A DNA stretch of 64,000 nucleotides, from the NCBI GenBank assembly GCA_902491475.1, contig CABUHY010000004.1:1-64000 (forward strand), written 5' to 3'. Made by a program: the position numbers and the translations under genes. Source of the stretch: an uncultured Eubacteriales bacterium (lineage in GTDB: Bacteria; Bacillota; Clostridia; Oscillospirales; Acutalibacteraceae). The notes under the pieces are model-generated. The model was not told the DNA's origin. It made no database searches and was given only the letters and a program-made list of their open reading frames with translations. Each line of letters opens with the position of its first letter. Positions within the stretch are counted from its first letter, which is position 1. Positions 7,421 through 17,500 of this stretch are shown piece by piece.

Positions 7421-10400
7421 TTATTCAATCGGCTCAACAGTAAAGCTGTATTCGTATTCTCTGTTGGAATGGAGAATGTACGGCTCTCTTACATGAGCGT
7501 CGCCCGGCATATCTCCGCCTACGCCCATCTGAGCGAGGTCGAAGTTGAAGGTTGTGATGTCGGTGTGCTTGAGCGAGTGGATATGCGTTGCCTTTTCAAG
7601 CTCGTTTTGTGTGTAGTGCCAAGCGCTGAACGCAAGGGGAGTTGCACACGGAGCCGTGAATTTAAGACCCTTTTTGTTGTCCGCAGAGGTCAGCTCAACA
7701 TATCTTACATCTGTTCTGTTCGCATTCTCCTGCGGTCGCATATAGTGGTGCTCAAGGTCGTTTACACTCTTTTCCCAGATACCGATTTTACCGCCGGTCT
7801 TTCTGTCGGGATAGGTTTCCTGCGGGCCTCTGCCGTACCACTTGACATTGTCAAGCTCCTTGACAAGTCCGAACTGCGTGCCGAAGCGAAGAAGAGGACC
7901 GCCCTTGGGATTGCCCTTGAGGAAGAATTTAATCTTGCCGTTGGGATAAACCGTAAGCTTTGAGCGAACGCCCGACATTGAAAGAACATCCCATTCAAAG
8001 CTCAATTCAAGCGAGCCGTCGGCTTTTCTGTCAACGCCCGAGAGAATACCGCTCAATTTGTCCGTAGCTTTCTGCCATCTGTAATACGGGTGGAACGGAA
8101 TGAGGAACGGAACAAAGTTTGTGTTTGAAAGGTCGTTGTCCGTAACGGGGCGGAAGAAATTGGGCTTTATTTCGGTCTTTACATATTCCTTTTCGTTGTA
8201 TTTGAGCGATACTATCTTGCCGTTTTTAATGACAAGTGAGAAGCCGTCGCCGTTTACGACGATTTTGCCCTCGTGGTCGGAGTATGAAACCTCTTTCGGC
8301 TCAAATTCCTCTTCGACATCGGTCTTTTCCTTTATAATAAACTGGTCGAACGCCTGTTCATATCCCTTTTCGCAGTAGGGTTTATCCTCTTTCGTGATAA
8401 ACGAAACAATGAGAACATATTCCTTGTTTTCATATTCCTTTATGTCAAAGGGGATTGTGATTTCCGTTTCGCTCAGCGGTGCAACCCTGACAGTGCCGAG
8501 AGAGCCCGACTGAACCTCTTCGCCGTCTGCGTTCACAACCCATTTTATCTCAAATTCGGAAAGGTCCGTGAAAAGGTGCTTGTTTATAAGCGTGAATTTT
8601 TTGTTTTCAAGGTCCTTTTCCTTTATCTTCATTTCCGCATAGACCTTTTTGACCTCATAATATGAGGGGTGGGGCTTTCTGTCTGCGGCAACGATACCGT
8701 TTGCGCAGAAATAGGTGTTTGAGCCTGTCATTGCGGTAGTGTTCGGAAGCTGGAACGGTTTTCTCGGCTCCATTTTTTCAAAGTCGGTGCCGTAGAGCCA
8801 ATGGTCTCCGTCCTCCGCCTTGAAACGGATGGACTGGTCAACGAAGTCCCAGATAAATCCGCCGCACATATTGTCGTACTTTTCAAAGTCGTCCATATAT
8901 TCCTGGAAGTTGCCGAGGCTGTTTTCCATAGCGTGGGCAAATTCGCAGAGGATAACGGGGCGTGTATAAGCCTCTTTCGGAATGGGTTTTGAGTCCGCCG
9001 CAAGCTGATTTGCGATATTGTCGTAAAGCGAAATTGTGATGGGCTCACGGTTACCGAGCTTTCTCATTGTGTCCTCAAGCGGATACATTCTCGAAATGAC
9101 ATCGCTCTTTGTAAAGTCAAAGTCGCCCTCGTAGTGGAATTGACGGGTCTTGTCAAGCTTCAGAGCCGCCTGCTTCATTTTAACGAAGTTGTCGCCGTCG
9201 CCCGCCTCGTTACCGAGGGACCACATAAACACGCAGGCATGGTTTCTGTCACGGAGAACCATTCTTTCCATTTTGTCGACTACCGCAGGCGTCCATACGG
9301 GATTGCTTCCGGGTACGCCCTTGCGCCTTACGCCGTGGCTTTCCATATCGCACTCGTCCATAACATAGAAACCGTATTCGTCAGCCAAATCGTAGAGATA
9401 CGGGTCGTCGGGATAGTGCGAGGTGCGGATTGCGTTGATGTTTGCCTTTTTCATAAGGCTCAAATCCTGCAAAAATCTCTCCTTGGGAACAGCCCAGCCG
9501 TGGTCGGGGTCAAAGTCATGACGGTTTGTGCCCCTTATCATCATGGGCTGACCGTTGAAGAGGATTTTTTCGCCGACGATTTCAACTTTTTTGAAGCCGA
9601 AGCGGATTGACTTATAAACCTTTGTGTGCTTTTCCGCGTCAAGCTCGATAACAAGATTATAGAGCACGGGGGTCTCCGCCGACCATTTTTCGGGAGACTC
9701 GACCGTTGTTTTAAGATGTACCTTGTTTACACCCTTTTCGGCAACCGTATCTGCTTCGCCGACGGGGATTTTATTGCCGTCCTTTTCGATGTAAGCGGTT
9801 ACCTTGGCGTTCTTGCTCTTTGAATGATAGTTGTTTATCTGAACCTCGAGCTCAACCTCGGCATTGTTGTAGTCCTTATCAAGGTCGGTAGTGATAAAAA
9901 AGTCTCTCAGGCACACCTTGGGCTCCGCAAAGAGATAAACCTCTCTGTAAATACCGCAAAGCAGCCACATATCCTGGTCCTCGATGTACTGTGCGTCGCT
10001 GTAACGGTAAACCTTTGCGGCAACACTGTTCTTACCGGGAACAAGATATTTTGTTATGTCAAACTCGTGCGGAGTCATAGCGCCCTGCGAATAACCCACG
10101 AAGCTGCCGTTTACATAGACCTCGACAGCCGATTTCAATGCGCCGAAGTGGAGGAAAACCTCCTTGTCCGAGAAGTTTTCGGGCAAATCGAATTCTCTTC
10201 TGTAAATTCCGATTTCCTGCATATCGTGGTCGATTGACGGAATTTTTGACTTCTGACGGCTTATAGCACGGGGGAAGGTGCTCGCATAATAATAGGGATA
10301 GCTTCCCGTCTTTTCGGTCTGCCATACGGACGGAACGGTAATGTACTTCCATTCGCTGTCGTCAAAATCGGGCTTATAGAAGCTCTCGGGGCAGCCCTCG

Positions 10401-10573
10401 AGACCCATCTGCCAATAGAATTTCCATTTTCCGTTGAGAGTAATCTTATAGTCCGACGGCTTTCTTTCAAGCGCAGACTTTTCGTCGTCATAGCAGAAAG
10501 CTATAACATGACCGTCCTCTTTATTTCTTTTGATGACGGCGGGATTCTCCCAATCGTATTTGATTTTTGCCAT
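7421..10573 (-). CDS. lacZ: GH2 beta-galactosidase (LacZ type)
   Basis: A 1050-residue protein of LacZ length and architecture: N-terminal jelly-roll sugar-binding domain, immunoglobulin-like domains, TIM barrel and C-terminal Bgal small-chain domain. In the barrel are GTNRHDFDPDHGW, MDECDMESHG, the acid/base Glu in WSLGNEAGDGDN (about residue 455) and the nucleophile Glu in ILCEFAHAMEN (about residue 544), followed by GGFIWDFVDQS. No signal peptide, so it acts in the cytosol on imported lactose or other beta-galactosides. The start has ACGGAGTG upstream. No permease or LacI-type regulator lies beside it; the GPH symporter at 30.7 kb is a possible, unlinked partner. It is divergent from rpoB. 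Confidence 0.95.
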   Translation of the reverse strand: MAKIKYDWENPAVIKRNKEDGHVIAFCYDDEKSALERKPSDYKITLNGKWKFYWQMGLEGCPESFYKPDFDDSEWKYITVPSVWQTEKTGSYPYYYASTFPRAISRQKSKIPSIDHDMQEIGIYRREFDLPENFSDKEVFLHFGALKSAVEVYVNGSFVGYSQGAMTPHEFDITKYLVPGKNSVAAKVYRYSDAQYIEDQDMWLLCGIYREVYLFAEPKVCLRDFFITTDLDKDYNNAEVELEVQINNYHSKSKNAKVTAYIEKDGNKIPVGEADTVAEKGVNKVHLKTTVESPEKWSAETPVLYNLVIELDAEKHTKVYKSIRFGFKKVEIVGEKILFNGQPMMIRGTNRHDFDPDHGWAVPKERFLQDLSLMKKANINAIRTSHYPDDPYLYDLADEYGFYVMDECDMESHGVRRKGVPGSNPVWTPAVVDKMERMVLRDRNHACVFMWSLGNEAGDGDNFVKMKQAALKLDKTRQFHYEGDFDFTKSDVISRMYPLEDTMRKLGNREPITISLYDNIANQLAADSKPIPKEAYTRPVILCEFAHAMENSLGNFQEYMDDFEKYDNMCGGFIWDFVDQSIRFKAEDGDHWLYGTDFEKMEPRKPFQLPNTTAMTGSNTYFCANGIVAADRKPHPSYYEVKKVYAEMKIKEKDLENKKFTLINKHLFTDLSEFEIKWVVNADGEEVQSGSLGTVRVAPLSETEITIPFDIKEYENKEYVLIVSFITKEDKPYCEKGYEQAFDQFIIKEKTDVEEEFEPKEVSYSDHEGKIVVNGDGFSLVIKNGKIVSLKYNEKEYVKTEIKPNFFRPVTDNDLSNTNFVPFLIPFHPYYRWQKATDKLSGILSGVDRKADGSLELSFEWDVLSMSGVRSKLTVYPNGKIKFFLKGNPKGGPLLRFGTQFGLVKELDNVKWYGRGPQETYPDRKTGGKIGIWEKSVNDLEHHYMRPQENANRTDVRYVELTSADNKKGLKFTAPCATPLAFSAWHYTQNELEKATHIHSLKHTDITTFNFDLAQMGVGGDMPGDAHVREPYILHSNREYEYSFTVEPIE

Positions 10574-10627
10574 TTTATCACTCCGTTTTTATATATAAAT
10601 AGGTTAAATACATTATTATAAAATATT

Positions 10628-10669
10628 TCAACAATATCTATTGACATTGTTGACTTGATGGTATATAAT
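10628..10669 (+). promoter_or_regulatory. rpoBC promoter with overlapping inverted repeat
   Basis: TTGACA (10641-10646), 17 bp, TATAAT (10664-10669): a perfect sigma-A consensus pointing to rpoB, giving a leader of about 160 nt. An inverted repeat TCAACAAT (10628-10635) / ATTGTTGA (10646-10653) brackets the -35 box and could be a regulator site for this promoter or for the divergent lacZ; no regulator gene is adjacent. Confidence 0.85.
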
Positions 10670-10835
10670 AAACTGCTATTAGAATGGAAATGTATGCCTT
10701 TTCATTTACTGACGCATTTGTAGTTTAACATAAAAGGCGTTGAAAATCAAGTGTGTATATGACCGTTTTGAGAGTAATCTCCGGGCCGTGAAAAAGCCTT
10801 TAAGATAAAAATAATTATGGAGAGTGATAAGCCCT

Positions 10836-13800
10836 ATGGTGAATGTCAAACCTGAAAAATTCGGAAAAACAACCCGTATGACTTTTTCAAAAATCAATGA
10901 GGTTATGCAGATGCCCAATCTTATTGAAATTCAGAAAGATTCGTACAAGTGGTTCCTTGACGAAGGATTGAAAGAAGTATTCCGTGATGTTGCCGATATT
11001 ACGGACTTTTCCGGAAATCTTGCGCTGAGTTTCGTAGATTACAGAATGGATGACACCCCGAAATACACGGTAAAAGAATGTAAAGAGAGAGACGCCACTT
11101 ACGCTGCTCCTTTAAGAGTAACCGCAAGACTTCTCAACAAAGAAACGGGCGAAATCAAAGAAAACGAAGTTTATATGGGCGACTTCCCGCTTATGACAGA
11201 TTCGGGAACATTCGTTATCAACGGCGCAGAGCGTGTTATCATTTCACAGCTCGTGCGTTCTCCCAGCGTGTACTTTGATATGACTCATGACAAGACCGGT
11301 AAGGAGCTCTATTCCGCAACCGTTATCCCGAACAGGGGTGCTTGGCTTGAATATGAGACCGACCAGAACGATCTTTTCTATGTAAGAATAGATAAGAACA
11401 GAAAGATTTACATCACAACCTTTATCAGAGCATTGGGTCTGAGCTCAAACGCCGAAATCCTCGAGTTCTTCGGCTATGACGAGAGAATTAAGGCTACGCT
11501 CGAAAAGGATACGACAATCAACACCGAGCAGGCTCTTATCGAGGTTTATAAGAGACTCCGTCCCGGCGAGCCGCCCACACTTGAAACGGCTCAGGCTCAT
11601 CTTGACGGCCTTTTCTTCGACCCGAGGCGTTACGACCTCTCGAGAGTCGGCAGATATAAATACAATAAAAAGCTTCGTATTTCTTCGAGAATCGAAGGCT
11701 TCAAGGTTACACAGCCCGTTATCAGTGAGCTCACAGGCGAAATCCTTGCCGACGCAGGCGATATGATTTCTCCCGAGCTTGCATACAGAATCGAGCAGGA
11801 GGGCGTAACCGTTGCCTTTGTTGACTCGGAGGGCGAGGAAGTAAAGGTATTCTCGAACGGTATGGTTGACATCGGCGAGTATGTTCCTATGTTTACCGAG
11901 GAAGAGCTTGAAGAAATCGGAATTAACGAAAAGGTTAAATTCGTCGTTCTTCAGGAAATTCTCAACAAGTGCGGCGACGACAAGAACGCTCTGCGTGAAG
12001 AGCTTGCAAACCGTGCAGACGACCTTATTCCGAAGCACATTACCATTGACGACATCTTTGCGTCCATCAACTACCTTGACTGCATCGCTTGCGGCGTAGG
12101 CGTTACGGACGACATTGACCATCTCGGCAACAGACGAATCCGCTCTGTCGGCGAGCTTCTTCAGAACCAGTTCAGAATCGGCTTCTCGAGAATGGAAAGA
12201 GTTGTCAAGGAGAGAATGACTCTTCAGGCGCAGGAGCCTGACAAGGTTACTCCCGCAGGTCTTATAAACATCAGACCCGTTATGGCGGCTATCAAGGAAT
12301 TCTTCGGTTCTTCGCCGCTTTCACAGTTCATGGATCAGACAAACCCGCTCGCAGAGCTTACTCATAAGAGAAGACTTTCCGCATTGGGCCCCGGCGGTCT
12401 TTCGAGAGACCGTGCAGGATTTGAGGTTCGTGACGTTCACTACTCTCACTACGGCCGTATGTGTCCTATCGAGACTCCCGAAGGTCCGAACATCGGTCTT
12501 ATCTCTTACCTTGCTACATTCGCAAGAATAAACAAGTACGGCTTTATCGAGGCTCCTTTCAGAAAGATTGACAAGGAGACAGGCGTTGTACTTGAAGATG
12601 TCGAATATATGACCGCAGATGTCGAGGATAACTACATTGTCGCTCAGGCGAACGAACCCCTTGACGAAAACGGCAGATTTGTTCATTCAAAGGTTTCGGC
12701 AAGACACAGGGATGAATTCCTCGAAGTCAACGCTGCCGACGCTGACTATATGGACGTATCGCCCAAGATGGTTGTTTCTGTCGCTACGGCAATGATTCCG
12801 TTCCTTGAAAACGACGACGCAAACCGTGCGTTGATGGGCTCGAACATGCAGAGACAGGCAGTTCCGCTTCTTAAAACCGATTCGCCGATTGTCGGTACCG
12901 GTATGGAATACAAGGCAGCTGTTGACTCGGGCACCGTAGTTCTCGCTAAGCGTGCGGGTAAGGTTGTCAAGGTTGACGCTCAGAAGATTGAAATCGCAGT
13001 TAAGGGCGGAGATGTTGACACATATGAGCTTATCAAGTTCATGCGCTCCAACCAGGATACCTGTATCAATCAGCGCCCGATTGTTTCCGAGGGCGAGGAT
13101 GTTATCGAAGGACAGGTTATCGCAGACGGTCCCGCAACCGCTAACGGCGAAATTTCACTCGGTAAGAACGCACTTATCGGCTTTATGACCTGGGAAGGTT
13201 ATAACTACGAGGATGCGGTTCTCCTTAACGAAAAAATCGTAAGAGATGATGTTTATACATCTATTCATATTGAGGAATACGATACAGAGGCAAGAGATAC
13301 AAAGCTTGGCCCCGAAGAAATCACAAGAGATATTCCTAATGTCGGCGAAGATATGCTCAAGTACCTTAATGAAGACGGTATTATTCAGGTAGGTGCAGAG
13401 GTTCACGCAGGCGATATTCTTGTAGGTAAGGTTACACCAAAGGGTGAAACCGAGCTTACTGCCGAAGAAAGACTTTTGAGAGCTATCTTTGGCGAAAAGG
13501 CAAGAGAAGTAAGAGATACTTCACTCAGAGTACCTCACGGTGAGAGCGGTACAGTTGTAGATGTTAAGGTATTTACAAGAGCCGACAGCCGTAACGAACT
13601 CCAGCCGGGTGTAAATAAGGTTGTCAGAGTTTATCTTGCATTAAAGCGTAAAATCAGCGTTGGCGACAAGATGGCGGGTCGTCACGGTAATAAGGGTGTC
13701 GTTTCAAGAATTCTTCCTGTAGAGGATATGCCATTCCTTCCTGACGGCACACCGCTTGACATTGTACTTAACCCGTTGGGCGTACCTTCTCGTATGAACA

Positions 13801-14567
13801 TCGGTCAGGTGCTCGAGGTTCACCTCGGCTATGCGGCTAAGGCACTTGGCTGGAAGATTATGACACCTGTATTTGACGGCGCTCACGAAGGCGATATTTT
13901 CCAGGCACTTAAAGATGCAGGTTACAGCGAGGACGGTAAGACATGGCTTATCGACGGCAGAACAGGCGAGCGTTTTGACAACCCTGTAACCGTCGGTTAT
14001 ATGTATTACCTTAAGCTCCATCACCTTGTTGACGAGAAGATTCACGCAAGAAGTACAGGTCCTTACTCACTCGTTACACAGCAGCCTCTCGGCGGTAAAG
14101 CACAGTTCGGCGGTCAGCGTTTCGGTGAGATGGAAGTTTGGGCACTTGAGGCTTACGGTGCGGCCTATACACTTCAGGAAATTCTTACCGTTAAGTCTGA
14201 CGATGTTATCGGCAGAGTTAAGACTTATGAGGCAATCGTTAAGGGTCAGAACATTCCTGCACCGGGTATCCCTGAATCATTCAGAGTTCTTATTAAAGAA
14301 TTGCAGTCACTTGCTCTTGATGTTCGTGTTCTTGACGCACAGGGCGAGGAAATTGACATTAAGCAGAAGTTTGATGAGGACGAAGACATTACAGATGCAG
14401 CTACAACCGAGTTCAACGAGGAGAGCGTAATGACCGAGTCAATGGACGGTTACAACCTCGATGAAGAAGGCGAAGAGGGCAATATGTTTGACGATTCGGG
14501 TCTTGCAGCAGATGACGATGACAGCGACTACTTCGACTTTGACGACTTAAACAAGAATGATATGTAA
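10836..14567 (+). CDS. rpoB: RNA polymerase beta subunit
   Basis: Core subunit of RNA polymerase, about 1243 residues. The ATG at 10836 is preferred because GGAGAG ends about 11 nt before it; an in-frame GTG at 10824 overlaps that site. The rifampicin region reads LSQFMDQTNPLAELTHKRR then LSALGPGGLSRDRAG, with the wild-type Asp, His and Ser at the usual resistance positions, so a susceptible target is expected. The C-terminus contains GGKAQFGGQRFGEMEVWALE and ends in an acidic tail (YLDEEGEEG.. to DFDDLNKNDM). It has its own promoter; the ribosomal genes rplK-rplA-rplJ-rplL that usually precede it are absent here. Proline codon choice changes within the gene at about 13.2 kb. Confidence 0.98.
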   Translation: MVNVKPEKFGKTTRMTFSKINEVMQMPNLIEIQKDSYKWFLDEGLKEVFRDVADITDFSGNLALSFVDYRMDDTPKYTVKECKERDATYAAPLRVTARLLNKETGEIKENEVYMGDFPLMTDSGTFVINGAERVIISQLVRSPSVYFDMTHDKTGKELYSATVIPNRGAWLEYETDQNDLFYVRIDKNRKIYITTFIRALGLSSNAEILEFFGYDERIKATLEKDTTINTEQALIEVYKRLRPGEPPTLETAQAHLDGLFFDPRRYDLSRVGRYKYNKKLRISSRIEGFKVTQPVISELTGEILADAGDMISPELAYRIEQEGVTVAFVDSEGEEVKVFSNGMVDIGEYVPMFTEEELEEIGINEKVKFVVLQEILNKCGDDKNALREELANRADDLIPKHITIDDIFASINYLDCIACGVGVTDDIDHLGNRRIRSVGELLQNQFRIGFSRMERVVKERMTLQAQEPDKVTPAGLINIRPVMAAIKEFFGSSPLSQFMDQTNPLAELTHKRRLSALGPGGLSRDRAGFEVRDVHYSHYGRMCPIETPEGPNIGLISYLATFARINKYGFIEAPFRKIDKETGVVLEDVEYMTADVEDNYIVAQANEPLDENGRFVHSKVSARHRDEFLEVNAADADYMDVSPKMVVSVATAMIPFLENDDANRALMGSNMQRQAVPLLKTDSPIVGTGMEYKAAVDSGTVVLAKRAGKVVKVDAQKIEIAVKGGDVDTYELIKFMRSNQDTCINQRPIVSEGEDVIEGQVIADGPATANGEISLGKNALIGFMTWEGYNYEDAVLLNEKIVRDDVYTSIHIEEYDTEARDTKLGPEEITRDIPNVGEDMLKYLNEDGIIQVGAEVHAGDILVGKVTPKGETELTAEERLLRAIFGEKAREVRDTSLRVPHGESGTVVDVKVFTRADSRNELQPGVNKVVRVYLALKRKISVGDKMAGRHGNKGVVSRILPVEDMPFLPDGTPLDIVLNPLGVPSRMNIGQVLEVHLGYAAKALGWKIMTPVFDGAHEGDIFQALKDAGYSEDGKTWLIDGRTGERFDNPVTVGYMYYLKLHHLVDEKIHARSTGPYSLVTQQPLGGKAQFGGQRFGEMEVWALEAYGAAYTLQEILTVKSDDVIGRVKTYEAIVKGQNIPAPGIPESFRVLIKELQSLALDVRVLDAQGEEIDIKQKFDEDEDITDAATTEFNEESVMTESMDGYNLDEEGEEGNMFDDSGLAADDDDSDYFDFDDLNKNDM

Positions 14568-14582
14568 GGAGGAAGTATAAAA

Positions 14583-17500
14583 ATGATAGATAATAACGCA
14601 TTTGATTCAATTAAAATCGGACTTGCTTCCCCTGAGCAAATTAGAGCCTGGTCTTACGGCGAGGTTAAAAAGCCCGAAACAATCAACTACCGTACATTAA
14701 AACCTGAGCGTGACGGCTTGTTCTGCGAGCGTATTTTCGGACCTACAAAGGACTGGGAGTGCCACTGCGGTAAATACAAGAGAATCCGTTTTAAGGGTAA
14801 AATTTGTGACCGTTGCGGTGTTGAGGTTACAAGAGCAAAAGTAAGAAGAGAGAGAATGGGTCACATTGAGCTTGCCGCTCCTGTTTCTCATATCTGGTAC
14901 TTCAAGGGTATTCCTTCAAGAATTTCTCTTATGCTCGATATTTCTCCGAGAACACTTGAAAATGTTCTTTATTTCTCAAGATATATTGTTACAGATCCCG
15001 GCAACTGCCGTGATCTTGAAAAAAATCAGTGCCTGAGCGAAAAAGAGTACGCTGAAATGCGTGAAAAGTATGACAACGACTTTGAGGCAGGTATGGGTGC
15101 AGAGTCTATTCAGAAGTTACTCAAGGAAATTGACCTTGAGCAGCTCTCTGCACAGCTTAAAGAAGAGCTTGAAACAGCATCGGGTCAGAAGAGAGTTCGT
15201 ATTCTCAAGCGCCTTGATGTTGTTGAGAGTTTCCGCCTTTCGGGCAACCGCCCCGAATGGATGATTATGGATGTTATTCCTGTAATTCCGCCTGATATCC
15301 GCCCTATGGTTCAGCTTGACGGCGGCAGATTTGCTACATCTGACCTTAACGACCTTTACAGAAGAGTTATTAACAGAAACAACCGTCTTAAAAAGCTCCT
15401 TGAGCTTAACGCTCCTGAAATTATCATCAGAAACGAGAAGAGAATGTTGCAGGAATCTGTAGACGCTCTCATTGACAACGGCAGAAGAGGCAGACCTGTT
15501 ACAGGCCCTAACAACCGTCCGCTCAAGTCACTTTCAGATATGCTTAAAGGTAAGCAGGGCCGTTTCCGTCAGAACCTTCTCGGTAAGCGTGTTGACTATT
15601 CGGGCCGTTCGGTTATCGTCGTAGGACCCGAGCTTAAAATGTATCAGTGCGGTCTTCCCAAGGAGATGGCTCTCGAGCTGTTCAAGCCGTTTGTTATGAA
15701 GCGCCTTGTTGAGACGGGTGCCACAGGCAACATCAAGTCTGCAAGAAAAATGGTTGAACGCGCTAAGCCCGAGGTTTGGGACGCTCTTGAAGTTGTTATC
15801 AAGGGTCACCCCGTAATGCTTAACCGTGCTCCCACACTTCACAGACTCGGTATTCAGGCATTTGAGCCCGTTCTTGTCGAGGGCAGAGCTATCAAGCTTC
15901 ATCCCCTTGCTTGTACGGCATTCAATGCGGACTTCGACGGCGACCAGATGGCTGTCCATGTTCCGCTTTCGGCAGAGGCACAGGCTGAGGCAAGACTTCT
16001 TATGCTTGCCGCGAACAACCTCCTCAAACCCTCTGACGGTAAACCCGTAACCGTTCCCACGCAGGATATGATACTCGGTTCTTATTACCTTACAATGGAT
16101 AAGGACGGAGAGCCCGGCGAGGGCAAGGCGTTCTCAACGGTTGACGAGGCTGTAATGGCTTATGATGAGGGCTATATCGGTCTTCATTCAAAGATAAAGG
16201 TCAGAATGACCAAGGAGATAAACGGCGAGCAGGTTTCACAGCTTGTTGAGACCACTCTCGGTAAGATAATCTTCAACAATCCCATCCCGCAGGACCTCGG
16301 CTTTGTTGACAGAAGCGACCCCGCAAATGCTTTCAAGCTTGAGGTTGACTTCCTTGTAAACAAGAAAACGCTCGGTAAGATAATTGATAAATGTATCAAG
16401 GTTCACGGCGTAAATGTTTCGTCACAGGTTCTTGACGCTATCAAGGCGCAGGGCTATAAATATTCGACAAAATCAGGTATTACGGTTGCGGTATGCGACG
16501 CAACAATCCCGCCGCAGAAGGCAGAGCTCCTCGCAGAGGCTGAGAAGCAGGTTGATAAGATTACTGATAACTACAGAATGGGTCTTATGAGCAACTCCGA
16601 GAGAAGCCAGAAAGTTATTAAGGTTTGGGAGAAGTGCACAAACGATGTCGCTGCCGGCCTTAAAGAAAACCTCGGCAAGCACAACCCCATCTATATGATG
16701 GTTGACTCCGGTGCCCGTGGTTCCGATTCACAGCTTCGTCAGTTGGCAGGTATGCGCGGACTTATCGCCAACACTTCAGGTAAAGTCATTGAGGTTCCGA
16801 TTCGTGCTAACTACCGTGAGGGACTTAACGTACTCGAATACTTCATCTCTTCGCGTGGTGCGCGTAAAGGTCTTGCCGATACCGCTCTTCGTACAGCCGA
16901 CTCGGGTTACCTTACCCGCCGTCTTGTTGACGTTTCTCAGGATGTTATCATCCGTGAAGAGGACTGCCACTGCCACGACGGTATCGAGGTCTATGATATT
17001 ATGGAGGGCAAGGAGCTTATCGAGAGCCTCCAGGAGAGACTTACAGGACGCTTCCTGCTTGAAGATTTCACAGACGAAAACGGCGAAGTTATCATGTCCA
17101 AGGACAAGATGATGTCCGAGGCAGACGCAAAGATTGTTGCCGATATAGTAAACGCAAGGGAGAATCCCGAGGACAGAAAGATTAAAATCCGTTCTCTTCT
17201 TACCTGCGAATCCGAACACGGCGTATGTATCAAGTGCTACGGCTCGAACCTTGCGACAGGCAAGCCCGTTACGGTCGGCGAAGCAGTCGGTATCATCGCT
17301 GCTCAGTCAATCGGTGAGCCCGGTACACAGCTTACAATGCGTACCTTCCACACCGGCGGTGTTGCATCGAGCCAGGATATCACACAGGGTCTTCCCCGTG
17401 TCGAGGAACTGTTCGAGGCAAGAAAGCCCAAGACTCTCGCTATTCTCTCCGAAATCGACGGACGCCTTTCGTTCAGAGAAATCAAGAGAAACGAGCACAT

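Noticed and set aside
12300..12460. Possible rifampicin-resistance changes in RpoB
   Set aside because: The cluster I residues (Asp, His, Ser at the classical positions) are wild type.
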